A stretch of DNA of 35,937 nucleotides from Chloroflexota bacterium (GTDB lineage Bacteria > Chloroflexota > Anaerolineae > Aggregatilineales > Phototrophicaceae). This document shows, piece by piece, positions 16,146-23,908 of this stretch. How positions within the stretch are numbered: the first letter of the stretch is position 1; each line of letters begins with the position of its first letter. Made by a program: the position numbers and the translations under genes. The DNA is taken from positions 1-35,937 of the forward strand of contig QUBZ01000043.1 in NCBI GenBank assembly GCA_014338005.1. The letters are read 5' to 3'. Under the pieces are notes generated by a model. That model had not been told where the DNA came from and did not search any database. It saw only the letters and a list, made by a program, of their open reading frames with translations.

Positions 16146-19100
16146 ATGCTGTATCACATTTTTCTGAGCTACAGCCGCAAGGACGCTTCCCTGATGCGAA
16201 AGGTCAGGGATCATTTGCGCGCCGAAGAGCTGTCAGTCTGGACGGATGAGGGCATCGAACCCGGCACGCCGCTGTGGGATCAGGCCATCGAAACGGCGCT
16301 GGCAAACGCCGGCTGTATGGTCGTCATCCTCACGCCCAATGCCATCAACTCCAAAGGGCTGCGCGACGAAATCCACTACGCCCGCATTCATGGCGTTTAT
16401 ATTTTTCCCCTGCTGGCGGGCGGCGATGCCCGAACATCCGTGCCGTATACCCTCAGCGGGACGCAGTGGGTGGACATTCGTTCCGATTTTTCCGGCGGCA
16501 TGGCGAAAATTGTTTCGACCGTGCGTACCCATCTGAGGTTAGATGCCGCTGCCGCGCCGCTGCCCGAAGCGCCGCCGGAGGAACACCCACCCCGGCCCGC
16601 GCCGCGCCCAATGCCCCGTCTGAACTTGCCGCGTCTGAACCTCGCACCCGGTCGCCTGCTGCGCGGCCTTCGACCGACCCGCCTGCTGTGGCTTTTCCCG
16701 GCGGTCGTGCTGGTGCTGGCGGGCCTGGCGGCGGTGGGGTTGAAGCTGGCTTCCGACCGATATTACGGAATCCTCGCAACCTGGGGCGACGAAATCGCCG
16801 CGCTGGCAAACTACCAGCCGGAATTTCACCCCGTCCGGCTGCTGGATGCCGATGGCAGCCCTTTCGCCGAACTGACCAGCGAGCAGGGCGGCGCGCGGCA
16901 AAAAGTGGCGCTGGAAAACATTTCGCCCTACCTGATTCACGCCGTTGTTTCGGTGGAAGAGCCGCGCTTTTTTGAGGCCGCCGGCGCTGCGCCCGATTGG
17001 GTATCGCTGCTGCCTGCGCTGCTGGATTTGCAGCCGGTCGAGTCTGGCGCGGCCACCATCACCGGACAGATCGCCCGCCAGTTGGTGCTGAAGGATGCGG
17101 CGGTTTCCCCGGAGCGCGCCCTGCAAGAGCGGATAATTGAGGCAGAAATCGCCCGGCGGTATACCCAAAACGAGATTCTTGAACTGTATCTGAACGAGGT
17201 TTATTTCGGCAACCAGTCCTACGGCGTGGAAGCAGCGGCGCAGTTTTACTTCGACCAGAGCGCCGACGATCTTGATCTGGCCGAATCGGCGCTGCTGGCC
17301 GGCCTGATCGCCGCGCCTGCCGCCTATGACCCGGTGACGCAGCGCGAAGCCGCCTTCGAGCGAATGGGGCAGGTGATCGCGCGGATGCAGGAGGTGGGCT
17401 GTCTGGGTTTTCAGCAGGTGTTTCCTGGTGACGACCCCTTCTGCATAGATCAGAGTATGGTACGGGATGCCATCGTGGAACAGGCCGCCGTTAAAGCGCG
17501 CGTTTTTCAGCCGCGCGCGATTTCTTATCAAAACCCACACTTCGTCAATTTTGTCCAGCAGATCATCGAGCGCGACTACGGTGCGGGCGAGATGTACCGG
17601 CGCGGTTTTGTCATCCGCACCACGCTGGATACACCCCTCCAAAAAAGCGCGGAGCAGGCGCTCCAGGCGGCGCTTGACCAGGGCGCGAACACCGGGCTGA
17701 ATACCGGCGCGATCATGGTCACAGACCCGGCTACCGGCGCGATTCGCGCAATGGTCGGCAGCCCAGATTTTCATGACGATGAGATAGACGGGCAGGCCAA
17801 CGGCGCGCTCACCTGGCAGGCCGCCGGGACGGCCATCAAGCCAGTGGTGTACGCCGCCGCGTTGGAAGGCGTGCCAGACCCCAGCACCGGCGAGGTGGTG
17901 CGTTATCTCACCCCGGCATCCATTCTGTGGGATGTGCCGACGACCTTCAACACCGTGCCGTCATACAGCCCGGTTAACTTGGACGGCGGTTTCCGGGGGC
18001 CGGTGGCCGTGCGTTACGCCCTGCAAAATGATCTCAACGTGGCGGCGGTGAAAGCCTTCGACTTCATCGGCGTCGAACGCTTCCAGGATGTAGCCGCGCG
18101 TTTAGGGCTGACGTTCCCCGAAGGCGCGCAGTTCGGGCTGCCGACGGCGCTGGGCGCGGTGGACGTGCGGCTGTATGATATGATGGCGGCCTACGGTACA
18201 CTGGCGAACAACGGCGCGCTCGCTCGGCTGTACGCCGTCGAGAGCATCACCGATGCCGACGGCGCAGCCGTTCCCCTGGCCGAACGCCCCACGCCTACTC
18301 AGGTCGTTCAGCCGGCGGTCGCTTACCTGATGCAGAACATCCTCAGCGACGACAGCGCCCGCGCCCAACAGTTCGGCACAAACAGCGCCTTGTCTCTTTC
18401 CAGCCTGCCCGCGTCCGGTTATGTGGCCGCCAAAACCGGCGTCACCGACCAGAACCGCGACCTGTGGACGATGGGTTTTACCACCAACGCGGTCGTGGGC
18501 GTCTGGCTGGGACGCGCGGACGACGCGCCCACTTCCGGCGGCTTCAGCCTGGTCGCGCCGCTGTGGAACCAGGTGATGACCGCTGCCCTGCGCGAGTTCG
18601 GCCCGCCGCCGCCGTTTAGCATCCCCGGCAGTGTCATCACCGTCCAGGTCTGCGCCCTGACCGGCACGCTGCCGCCGGCGAACTGCCCGGTGCTGCGGAA
18701 TGAGCTTTTTCTGGCCGGCCAGCTGCCGCCCTCTGCCGAAGAAGCCTTTGTCCAGAACATAACGATTGACTCCTGGACAGGGCTGCGCGCCAACCAGTTC
18801 TGCCCGGATAATCTGGTCGAACGTACTTACCTGAACGTCTCAGACGCGGCGGTGGCGGATTGGCTGCTGAACAGGCCCATCGGGGTATCGCTGGCGCGGC
18901 AGCTTGGCCTCCCCAGCGATCTGGAGCGCGCCCCGACCGAAGCCTGCGACCTGAACACCGAAATCCCCATCGCGCGCATCACCAGTCCTGGCGAGGGGCA
19001 GCAGGTTTCCGGCGAAGTGCAGGTGGTGGGTTCGGCGTCCGCGCCGTCACTTGCGAGTTATTATCTTGAGCTTGCGCCCGGAAACTCGAACAATTTTATA

Positions 19101-19307
19101 CCTGTCTCGCTTCCGACAGCCTCGCCGCAGACCAACGGCGTATTGGGAACATGGGATACAACGACTGTTCCCAACGGCCAGTATATACTGCGGCTGGCGA
19201 TGACCCACAGAAACGGCGGGTATCTGTACCGGTCGGTTAACGTCACCGTCAATAACACCGTCCCCACGCCGACCGTCAGCGCATCTGCCGGAAACTCGTC
19301 GGTGTAA
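16146..19307 (+). CDS. TIR-transmembrane-class A penicillin-binding-protein fusion
   Basis: This protein has 1053 residues. Residues ~1-130 form a TIR domain (IFLSYSRKDASLM, VWTDEGIEPG, WDQAIETAL, VILTPNAINSKG). A Pro/Arg-rich linker and one membrane helix (~residues 182-204, LLWLFPAVVLVLAGLAAVG) follow. A GT51-type glycosyltransferase region keeps the first Glu (VEEPRFFE, Glu codon 16956-16958) and the second (EILELYLNEVYFG). The GGSTITQQ motif has become GAATITGQ and the family His after FYE is Ala. The transpeptidase region has GTAIKP (Thr562 for the Ser of SxxK, codon 17829-17831), NDLN (Asp629 for the Ser of SxN) and an intact KTG (Lys763). An Ig-like domain ends the protein (ITSPGEGQQVSG ... 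WDTTTVPNGQYILRLAM), as in Chloroflexota PBPs. The PBP part should be extracytoplasmic and TIR cytoplasmic. ATG 16146 is preferred over TTG 16140. Confidence 0.9.
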   Translation: MLYHIFLSYSRKDASLMRKVRDHLRAEELSVWTDEGIEPGTPLWDQAIETALANAGCMVVILTPNAINSKGLRDEIHYARIHGVYIFPLLAGGDARTSVPYTLSGTQWVDIRSDFSGGMAKIVSTVRTHLRLDAAAAPLPEAPPEEHPPRPAPRPMPRLNLPRLNLAPGRLLRGLRPTRLLWLFPAVVLVLAGLAAVGLKLASDRYYGILATWGDEIAALANYQPEFHPVRLLDADGSPFAELTSEQGGARQKVALENISPYLIHAVVSVEEPRFFEAAGAAPDWVSLLPALLDLQPVESGAATITGQIARQLVLKDAAVSPERALQERIIEAEIARRYTQNEILELYLNEVYFGNQSYGVEAAAQFYFDQSADDLDLAESALLAGLIAAPAAYDPVTQREAAFERMGQVIARMQEVGCLGFQQVFPGDDPFCIDQSMVRDAIVEQAAVKARVFQPRAISYQNPHFVNFVQQIIERDYGAGEMYRRGFVIRTTLDTPLQKSAEQALQAALDQGANTGLNTGAIMVTDPATGAIRAMVGSPDFHDDEIDGQANGALTWQAAGTAIKPVVYAAALEGVPDPSTGEVVRYLTPASILWDVPTTFNTVPSYSPVNLDGGFRGPVAVRYALQNDLNVAAVKAFDFIGVERFQDVAARLGLTFPEGAQFGLPTALGAVDVRLYDMMAAYGTLANNGALARLYAVESITDADGAAVPLAERPTPTQVVQPAVAYLMQNILSDDSARAQQFGTNSALSLSSLPASGYVAAKTGVTDQNRDLWTMGFTTNAVVGVWLGRADDAPTSGGFSLVAPLWNQVMTAALREFGPPPPFSIPGSVITVQVCALTGTLPPANCPVLRNELFLAGQLPPSAEEAFVQNITIDSWTGLRANQFCPDNLVERTYLNVSDAAVADWLLNRPIGVSLARQLGLPSDLERAPTEACDLNTEIPIARITSPGEGQQVSGEVQVVGSASAPSLASYYLELAPGNSNNFIPVSLPTASPQTNGVLGTWDTTTVPNGQYILRLAMTHRNGGYLYRSVNVTVNNTVPTPTVSASAGNSSV

Positions 19308-19406
19308 CAACGGCGCTTGTTTTTAACGCAGCCGCCTGCTTCACGGCCGTTTTAACCCGGCAGGCCGGCGATAAACAGCACTTTCGACCGATAAACGACA
19401 GTGGAT

Positions 19407-19470
19407 GGCGCATTAAAAAACGGATGCGCCCCGACTGAGCCGGCGCGCCAGACCCGGCAGGCCGTCTGGC
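19407..19470. other. Two perfect inverted repeats in the gap after the TIR-PBP gene
   Basis: The 277-base gap 19308-19584 holds no gene that I can see. GGCGCAT-N10-ATGCGCC (19407-19430) and GCCAGAC-N10-GTCTGGC (19447-19470) both have 7-bp arms. A 13-base direct repeat ACCCGGCAGGCCG starts at 19355 and at about 19452. GCGACA-17-TATCAT (19469-19497) could be the promoter for the esterase-like gene. A weak AACAA/TTGTT stem with TTT at 19308-19324 may end the TIR-PBP transcript. Confidence 0.4.
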
Positions 19471-19584
19471 GACATACGCCGCCAGAAATGGTATCATAGG
19501 CTGTTTGGTCGAGCAGGCACGTCACGACAGTATATACTTTGAAGGCGCTCGCCCTCCGAAAAAATATTCTTTCCTGAGGCCATG

Positions 19585-20877
19585 ATGCACGCCACACTTG
19601 ACAGCTGGATTCGGCACGAAGCAGTCCCGTTTTCCGTTGATTCGCCCGAAACCTTTAACGCCTCGGTGGATAAAATGGCCGCCGCGCTGGGCGACTCGGT
19701 GGAACTGCTGGGTTTTGGAGAGGCGCTTCACGGCGGCGAGGACATCCTCATGCTCCGCAACCGGCTCTTTCAGCGGCTGGTAGAGGCGCATGGTTACAGC
19801 GCCATCGCCATCGAAAACAGTTTTCCTAAAGGGCGCACAGCCAATGATTATGTGGCCGGTTGCGGGCCGGACTCGTATGAGGCGGTGCAGGAAGCCGGCT
19901 TCAGTCACGGCTTCGGCCAGCTTGAGGCCAACCGCGAACTGTTGGAGTGGATGCGGGGCTACAATGCCGATTCTTCTCATCGGGTTAAACTCCACTTCTA
20001 CGGTTTTGATATGCCGCTCTTACGCGCCAGTTACGCCAGTCCAAGCCAGGTACTCCATTTTGTACTCGATTACCTCGCCTCGATTGACAGCGCCAGCGGC
20101 CAGGAATACCGCCAGCTGATCGTTTCGCTGATCGGCTCGGACTTCGACTGGGAAAACCCGGAAGCAATAACCGACCCGTCGAAGTCGGTGGGTCTTTCGC
20201 CCGCCGCGACCGCGCTCCGCATTGCGACCGAAGACCTCATCACCGAATTGAAGATACGCCGCCCGGAACTGGTGGCTCAGAGCGGCCCAGATCGTTATGC
20301 TGAAGCCCTTCACTACGCTGCGGCAGCGCGAGGACTGCTGAACTATCACGCGGCGGTGGCGCGAAAGTCCGACGCCGGCCATCTGCTCGGCATCCGCGAT
20401 GCGGCGATGGCGGACAATCTGGCGTACATTGTGGAACGCGAGCGCGGGTGGGGCAAAGTGCTGGCCTTCGCGCACAACAGTCACTTGCAGCGCGGGCAGG
20501 CCGTCTGGCCCTGGTACACCTTCTGGCCGGTGGGGTCGCACCTCAACGAGATATTCGGCGCGCGTTATGCCGTCATCGGCTCGGCAGTCGGGGTTTCCGA
20601 GGCAAACGGCATCGGCCAGCCCGAAGCCGGCACTCTGGAGGCGCGGCTGATGGCCCTGCCGGGGTCGGGCGCGTTCATTCCAACGCACAAAGGCCAAGGG
20701 CTTCCCGACTCGGAAATCGCCTCGCTCCCGACTCGTTCCGGCAGCACGAAAAACCTGTCTTATATGCCCATCACCGCACAGAGTTTCACCGATTTTGACT
20801 GGCTGGTGTTTCTGGATTCAACGGTCTACAGCCGGGGCGGGCCGCCGCTGCAGCAGGGCAACACCGCCGCCGAATAG
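19585..20877 (+). CDS. Erythromycin esterase-family protein
   Basis: This ~430-residue protein matches the erythromycin esterase/succinoglycan-biosynthesis family: GFGEALHGGEDI near residue 46 with the catalytic-type His, IAIENSF, a central ELLEWMRGYN helix, FYGFDMPL, and VLAFAHNSHLQRG near the end. The family includes macrolide esterases that open the lactone ring (EreA/B), but most members have unknown substrates, so resistance should not be assumed. No signal peptide is visible. Starts at 19582 and 19585 are both possible; GAGG at 19576-19579 is better spaced for 19585. The GH1 gene follows after 23 bases and may be co-transcribed. Confidence 0.88.
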   Translation: MHATLDSWIRHEAVPFSVDSPETFNASVDKMAAALGDSVELLGFGEALHGGEDILMLRNRLFQRLVEAHGYSAIAIENSFPKGRTANDYVAGCGPDSYEAVQEAGFSHGFGQLEANRELLEWMRGYNADSSHRVKLHFYGFDMPLLRASYASPSQVLHFVLDYLASIDSASGQEYRQLIVSLIGSDFDWENPEAITDPSKSVGLSPAATALRIATEDLITELKIRRPELVAQSGPDRYAEALHYAAAARGLLNYHAAVARKSDAGHLLGIRDAAMADNLAYIVERERGWGKVLAFAHNSHLQRGQAVWPWYTFWPVGSHLNEIFGARYAVIGSAVGVSEANGIGQPEAGTLEARLMALPGSGAFIPTHKGQGLPDSEIASLPTRSGSTKNLSYMPITAQSFTDFDWLVFLDSTVYSRGGPPLQQGNTAAE

Positions 20878-20900
20878 CGATATACAAAGGATGTATCAAT

Positions 20901-22142
20901 ATGGCAGAACAACTTGTTTTTCCCGCCGGTTTCTTATGGGGGGTAGCAGGTGCGGCGCATCAGGTCGAGGGCGGCAATATCAACAGCGATTCCTGGGTGC
21001 TGGAACATATCCCCAATTCACCCTTTACTGAACCATCCGGCGATGCCTGCGACCATTACCACCGCTACCCGGAGGACATCGCCCAGATCGCCGCGTTGGG
21101 GTTTAACACCTATCGTTTTTCGATTGAATGGGCGCGCATTGAGCCGGAAGAGGGTGAATTTTCGACAGCCGCGCTCGACCACTACCGCCGGATGCTGGCG
21201 GCCTGCCACGAACACGGCCTGACGCCGATTGTCACCTACCATCATTTCACCTCGCCGCGCTGGTTTGCCGCGCGGGGCGGTTGGGAAAGCGCCGCCAATG
21301 CCGAATATTTTGCCCGGTACTGCGCGCGGGCGACCGCTCACCTGGGCGACCTGATCGGCGCGGCCTGCACGCTCAACGAACCGAACGTTGGGCTGCTCAT
21401 CCAGCAGATCGGCCACATGCCGCCGGACGATATGATGGCGCAGGCTCCCTATCGCGCCGCCGCTGCCAGAGCGGTCGGCAGCGACACCTTCGCGGCCTTC
21501 CCTTACTGCCGCCAGGAGCTGGCGCGCGACACATTTTTACAGGCGCACCGGCTGGCCGTCGCGGCCATCAAAGCCGGGCCGGGGAACTTCCCAGTTGGTT
21601 TGACGCTGGCGATGTCGGATCACCAGGCCGTACCCGGCGGCGAGGCGACTCGTGACCGCGTGCGGCGCGCGGTGGATGACGTGTTCCTGGATGCAGCCCG
21701 CGACGATGATTTCATCGGCGTGCAGACCTACAGCCGCGCCCGCTACGATGCGGCAGGGACGCTGCCGCCGGAAGAAGGCGTCGAACTGACACAGATGGGT
21801 TACGAGTTCTGGCCGGAAGCCCTGGAAGCCACCATCCGTTACGCCGCTGCTTATACGTCCCGTCCCGTCCTGGTGACGGAAAACGGCATCGGCACGGAGG
21901 ACGACACCCGCCGCATCGAGTATGTGCGCCGGGCGCTGCGCGGCGTCCACCGCTGCCTGGAGGATGGAATCGTGGTGCGCGGTTACTGCTACTGGTCTGT
22001 CTTCGATAACTTCGAGTGGGCAATGGGTTACAGGCCGAAATTCGGCCTTATCGCTGTAGACCGGACGACGCAGCAGCGCGCGCCCAAACCCAGCGCGGCC
22101 TGGCTGGGCGGCATCGCGCGGGCCAATATGCTGACCGCTTAA
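20901..22142 (+). CDS. Glycoside hydrolase family 1 beta-glucosidase
   Basis: This 413-residue protein begins FPAGFLWGVAGAAHQVEGG, the GH1 N-terminal signature, where the Gln and His contact the sugar. The acid/base Glu is in TLNEPN and the nucleophile Glu in VTENGIG. Near the C-terminus YWSVFDNFEWAMGYRPKFGL supplies the aglycone and sugar-binding Trp and Glu. All catalytic residues are present, so it should hydrolyse beta-glucosides or beta-galactosides by the retaining mechanism. It is slightly shorter than typical (~440-460). There is no signal peptide, so it acts in the cytoplasm on imported disaccharides. AAAGGA sits nine bases before ATG 20901. Confidence 0.95.
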   Translation: MAEQLVFPAGFLWGVAGAAHQVEGGNINSDSWVLEHIPNSPFTEPSGDACDHYHRYPEDIAQIAALGFNTYRFSIEWARIEPEEGEFSTAALDHYRRMLAACHEHGLTPIVTYHHFTSPRWFAARGGWESAANAEYFARYCARATAHLGDLIGAACTLNEPNVGLLIQQIGHMPPDDMMAQAPYRAAAARAVGSDTFAAFPYCRQELARDTFLQAHRLAVAAIKAGPGNFPVGLTLAMSDHQAVPGGEATRDRVRRAVDDVFLDAARDDDFIGVQTYSRARYDAAGTLPPEEGVELTQMGYEFWPEALEATIRYAAAYTSRPVLVTENGIGTEDDTRRIEYVRRALRGVHRCLEDGIVVRGYCYWSVFDNFEWAMGYRPKFGLIAVDRTTQQRAPKPSAAWLGGIARANMLTA

Positions 22143-22173
22143 CATCCGGTTGTGATTCCCTTCCACGCCGCCT

Positions 22174-22217
22174 GTGATATTTATCACTGACCTGCTGTGG
22201 CAGCAGTAGGTTAACCT
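22174..22217 (+). promoter_or_regulatory. Three consecutive palindromes before the nucleotidyltransferase gene
   Basis: The 113-base gap has GTGATA-TT-TATCAC (22174-22187), CTGCTG-TGG-CAGCAG (22192-22206) and the gapless 10-mer AGGTTAACCT (22208-22217), all perfect and nearly touching. They probably form a compact operator region for the downstream gene. None has the T-run of a terminator on the + strand. Confidence 0.5.
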
Positions 22218-22255
22218 GAATATTACAGAGCGGCGTCTCTCTACAGGGGAATCTC

Positions 22256-23041
22256 ATGGAATCGCATCATCAGCGGGTCATCGAACGACTGACCGGTTTG
22301 TTTGAGGACGATCCGAATTTTTTGGCGCTCATCATCGGCGGCTCGGTGGCGCGCGGCTGGGTGCGCCCAGACTCCGACGTGGACATCGTGCTGATCGCCA
22401 CCGATGAAGAATACGCCCGCCGGGAAGCCGTCGAATCCTACCACTATTTCAACCCGGATTTGTGCGATTATCCCGGCGGTTACGTGGACGGCAAAATCGT
22501 CAACCTCGACTTTCTGCGCGAGGCCGCCGATCATGGCAGCGAACCGGCGCGGGCGGTCTTCGTCGGCGCGTTCGCGGCTTTCAACCACGCCCCGGAAGTG
22601 GATGACCTGCTCAAACGCATCCCGGTTTACCCCGAATGCGAACGCGAAGAAAAGATCAAGGCTTTTTATACGCAGGTTTTGATCCTCAACTGGTACATGG
22701 GTGAGGCCGAAAAACGCGGCGACCCCTACCTGCTCAACCACGCCGCCGGCCAGCTCGTGCTGTACGGCGGGCGGTTAATCCTGGCGCACAACCGGATTTT
22801 ATACCCCTATCACAAGTGGTTCATGCGCGTGTTAAACGGCGCGCCGGACAAACCCGCCGGTTTTATGGAACTGGCCGATTCGCTGCTCCGGCAGCCGTCC
22901 GGCGAGAGCGCCCGCGCCTTCACCGACTGCGTGAGCGCCTTTCAGGATTGGGGCGTGAGTTTTCCTCAGGCGGTGGTGCGGTTCATAAAGGACGCGGAAT
23001 GGAACTGGCGCGGGCGGCGTCCTCCGCTGGCCGATTGGTGA
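22256..23041 (+). CDS. Nucleotidyltransferase-fold (pol beta superfamily) protein
   Basis: This 261-residue protein has the nucleotidyltransferase active-site signature GGSVARGW...DSDVDIVLI near residue 25: the GS motif followed by the DxD metal-binding pair. A third acidic residue is likely in the strand KIVNLDFL. The C-terminal two thirds is helical with many Trp and Tyr, similar to substrate-binding halves of antibiotic nucleotidyltransferases and unassigned NTase proteins. It probably transfers a nucleotide to a small molecule or protein; the target is unknown. CAGGGGAA six bases before ATG 22256 is a good ribosome binding site. Its stop is two bases from the stop of the convergent lipoprotein gene. 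Confidence 0.82.
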   Translation: MESHHQRVIERLTGLFEDDPNFLALIIGGSVARGWVRPDSDVDIVLIATDEEYARREAVESYHYFNPDLCDYPGGYVDGKIVNLDFLREAADHGSEPARAVFVGAFAAFNHAPEVDDLLKRIPVYPECEREEKIKAFYTQVLILNWYMGEAEKRGDPYLLNHAAGQLVLYGGRLILAHNRILYPYHKWFMRVLNGAPDKPAGFMELADSLLRQPSGESARAFTDCVSAFQDWGVSFPQAVVRFIKDAEWNWRGRRPPLADW

Positions 23042-23043
23042 AA

Positions 23044-23880
23044 TCAGACCGCAAACGGCCCGTAAGCCGTACCGTCTACGATCAGCGCGAATACCAGCCC
23101 GGCGCTGCTGTCCAACAGCAGCAGCCCGCTCTCGAACCGCTGCGACTGCATTGCTAGTTCCTGCTCGTCCGTCCGGGCGAAACCCAGCGCGTCGCGCACT
23201 TCCGGCACGCTGCGCCACAGGCCGCCGAAACCGCGCACCGGCACGCGCAGGCCTTCCGGCACCAGGATGTCGGCATTGTTTTCGTCGGCGCTCTGCTGCA
23301 CCGTCCAGTAGCGCCCGGCAAATGGTCCGCTGGTGGCTATAGCCCAGATTTCGCCGGTGTCGCCGCGCCAGTACATCGCGCCGCGTTCAAATACCTGCGT
23401 CGTACCCCGGAACTGCGCCGTAATCTGTATCGGGCAGCCTAACCGGAACGGCACTTCGGCATCCTGCCCCCAGCTTACGCCAAAAATCGCATCCGGCGGG
23501 ATAGTGCATGTCGGCAGGCGCGTGGCCGGAAAATCCGGCGTGATCGGGGCGGCCAGTTGTTCCGGCCCAAAAACCGGCCCCTCGTCGGCCAACACTTCCC
23601 CGATGAAGATGCCGATGTAGGGTGTAACAGTCGGCGTGGGTTGAACGGCGGGCGGGCTGGGTGTGGCGGTGAAGGCCCGCCGCGTGGCCTGGAGTTCGCT
23701 TTCGGCGGGCGTAGGCGAGATGTACACCGTCGCCAGTTGTTTCACCTCCAGCACCGCCGGCGTGGGTGCGGCGGGCATGGACTCGCCGGGCTGGCAGGCC
23801 GCCAGCAGCGCCAGAAACAAGGTGCTGAGTATGAAGTTTCGAGTGCCGGGTGCTGAGTGCTGAGGGTTTTTGACGGACAA
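23044..23880 (-). CDS. Lipoprotein of unknown function
   Basis: The N-terminal region has a lipoprotein signal (hydrophobic FILSTLFLALLAAC with Leu-Ala-Ala-Cys lipobox). A TPS-rich stretch (TPSPPAVQPTPTVTP) then acts as a tether. The mature part contains CTIPPDAIFG, a repeated Cys and FRGTTQVFERGAMYWRGDTGEIWAI, recalling domains in other Chloroflexota secreted proteins that are not functionally known. The start is uncertain: TTG 23880 gives a sensible signal peptide, and the frame stays open farther upstream into the end of the preceding gene. There is no strong ribosome binding site. The signal-coding region contains heptamer repeats. It is the last gene of the minus-strand unit with the two membrane proteins. 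Confidence 0.7.
   Translation of the reverse strand: MSVKNPQHSAPGTRNFILSTLFLALLAACQPGESMPAAPTPAVLEVKQLATVYISPTPAESELQATRRAFTATPSPPAVQPTPTVTPYIGIFIGEVLADEGPVFGPEQLAAPITPDFPATRLPTCTIPPDAIFGVSWGQDAEVPFRLGCPIQITAQFRGTTQVFERGAMYWRGDTGEIWAIATSGPFAGRYWTVQQSADENNADILVPEGLRVPVRGFGGLWRSVPEVRDALGFARTDEQELAMQSQRFESGLLLLDSSAGLVFALIVDGTAYGPFAV
23822..23863. repeat. Short heptamer repeat (GTGCTGA) at the lipoprotein start
   Basis: GTGCCGG-GTGCTGA-GTGCTGA (23843-23863) are three tandem 7-base units, and another GTGCTGA lies at 23822-23828. Similar GTGCTGA heptads are known as dispersed short tandem repeats in cyanobacteria and other bacteria. Here they fall inside the N-terminal coding part of the lipoprotein gene (read as CTCAGCAC on the minus strand). 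Confidence 0.55.
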
Positions 23881-23908
23881 ACGGCGGCCGGCAGCCAGCC
23901 GTCGCAAA

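Noticed and set aside
3832..19307. Known TIR defence systems such as Thoeris or CBASS
   Set aside because: No ThsA-like SIR2 or SLOG partner and no CD-NTase with an effector was found. The nucleotidyltransferase-fold gene at 22256 lacks a CD-NTase-like context and lies far from the TIR genes.
19585..20877. Macrolide resistance gene
   Set aside because: The family match is good, but most erythromycin esterase-family proteins have other or unknown substrates and there is no resistance context such as a mobile element.
23822..23863. CRISPR array
   Set aside because: Units are only 7 bases with no spacers and no cas genes nearby.
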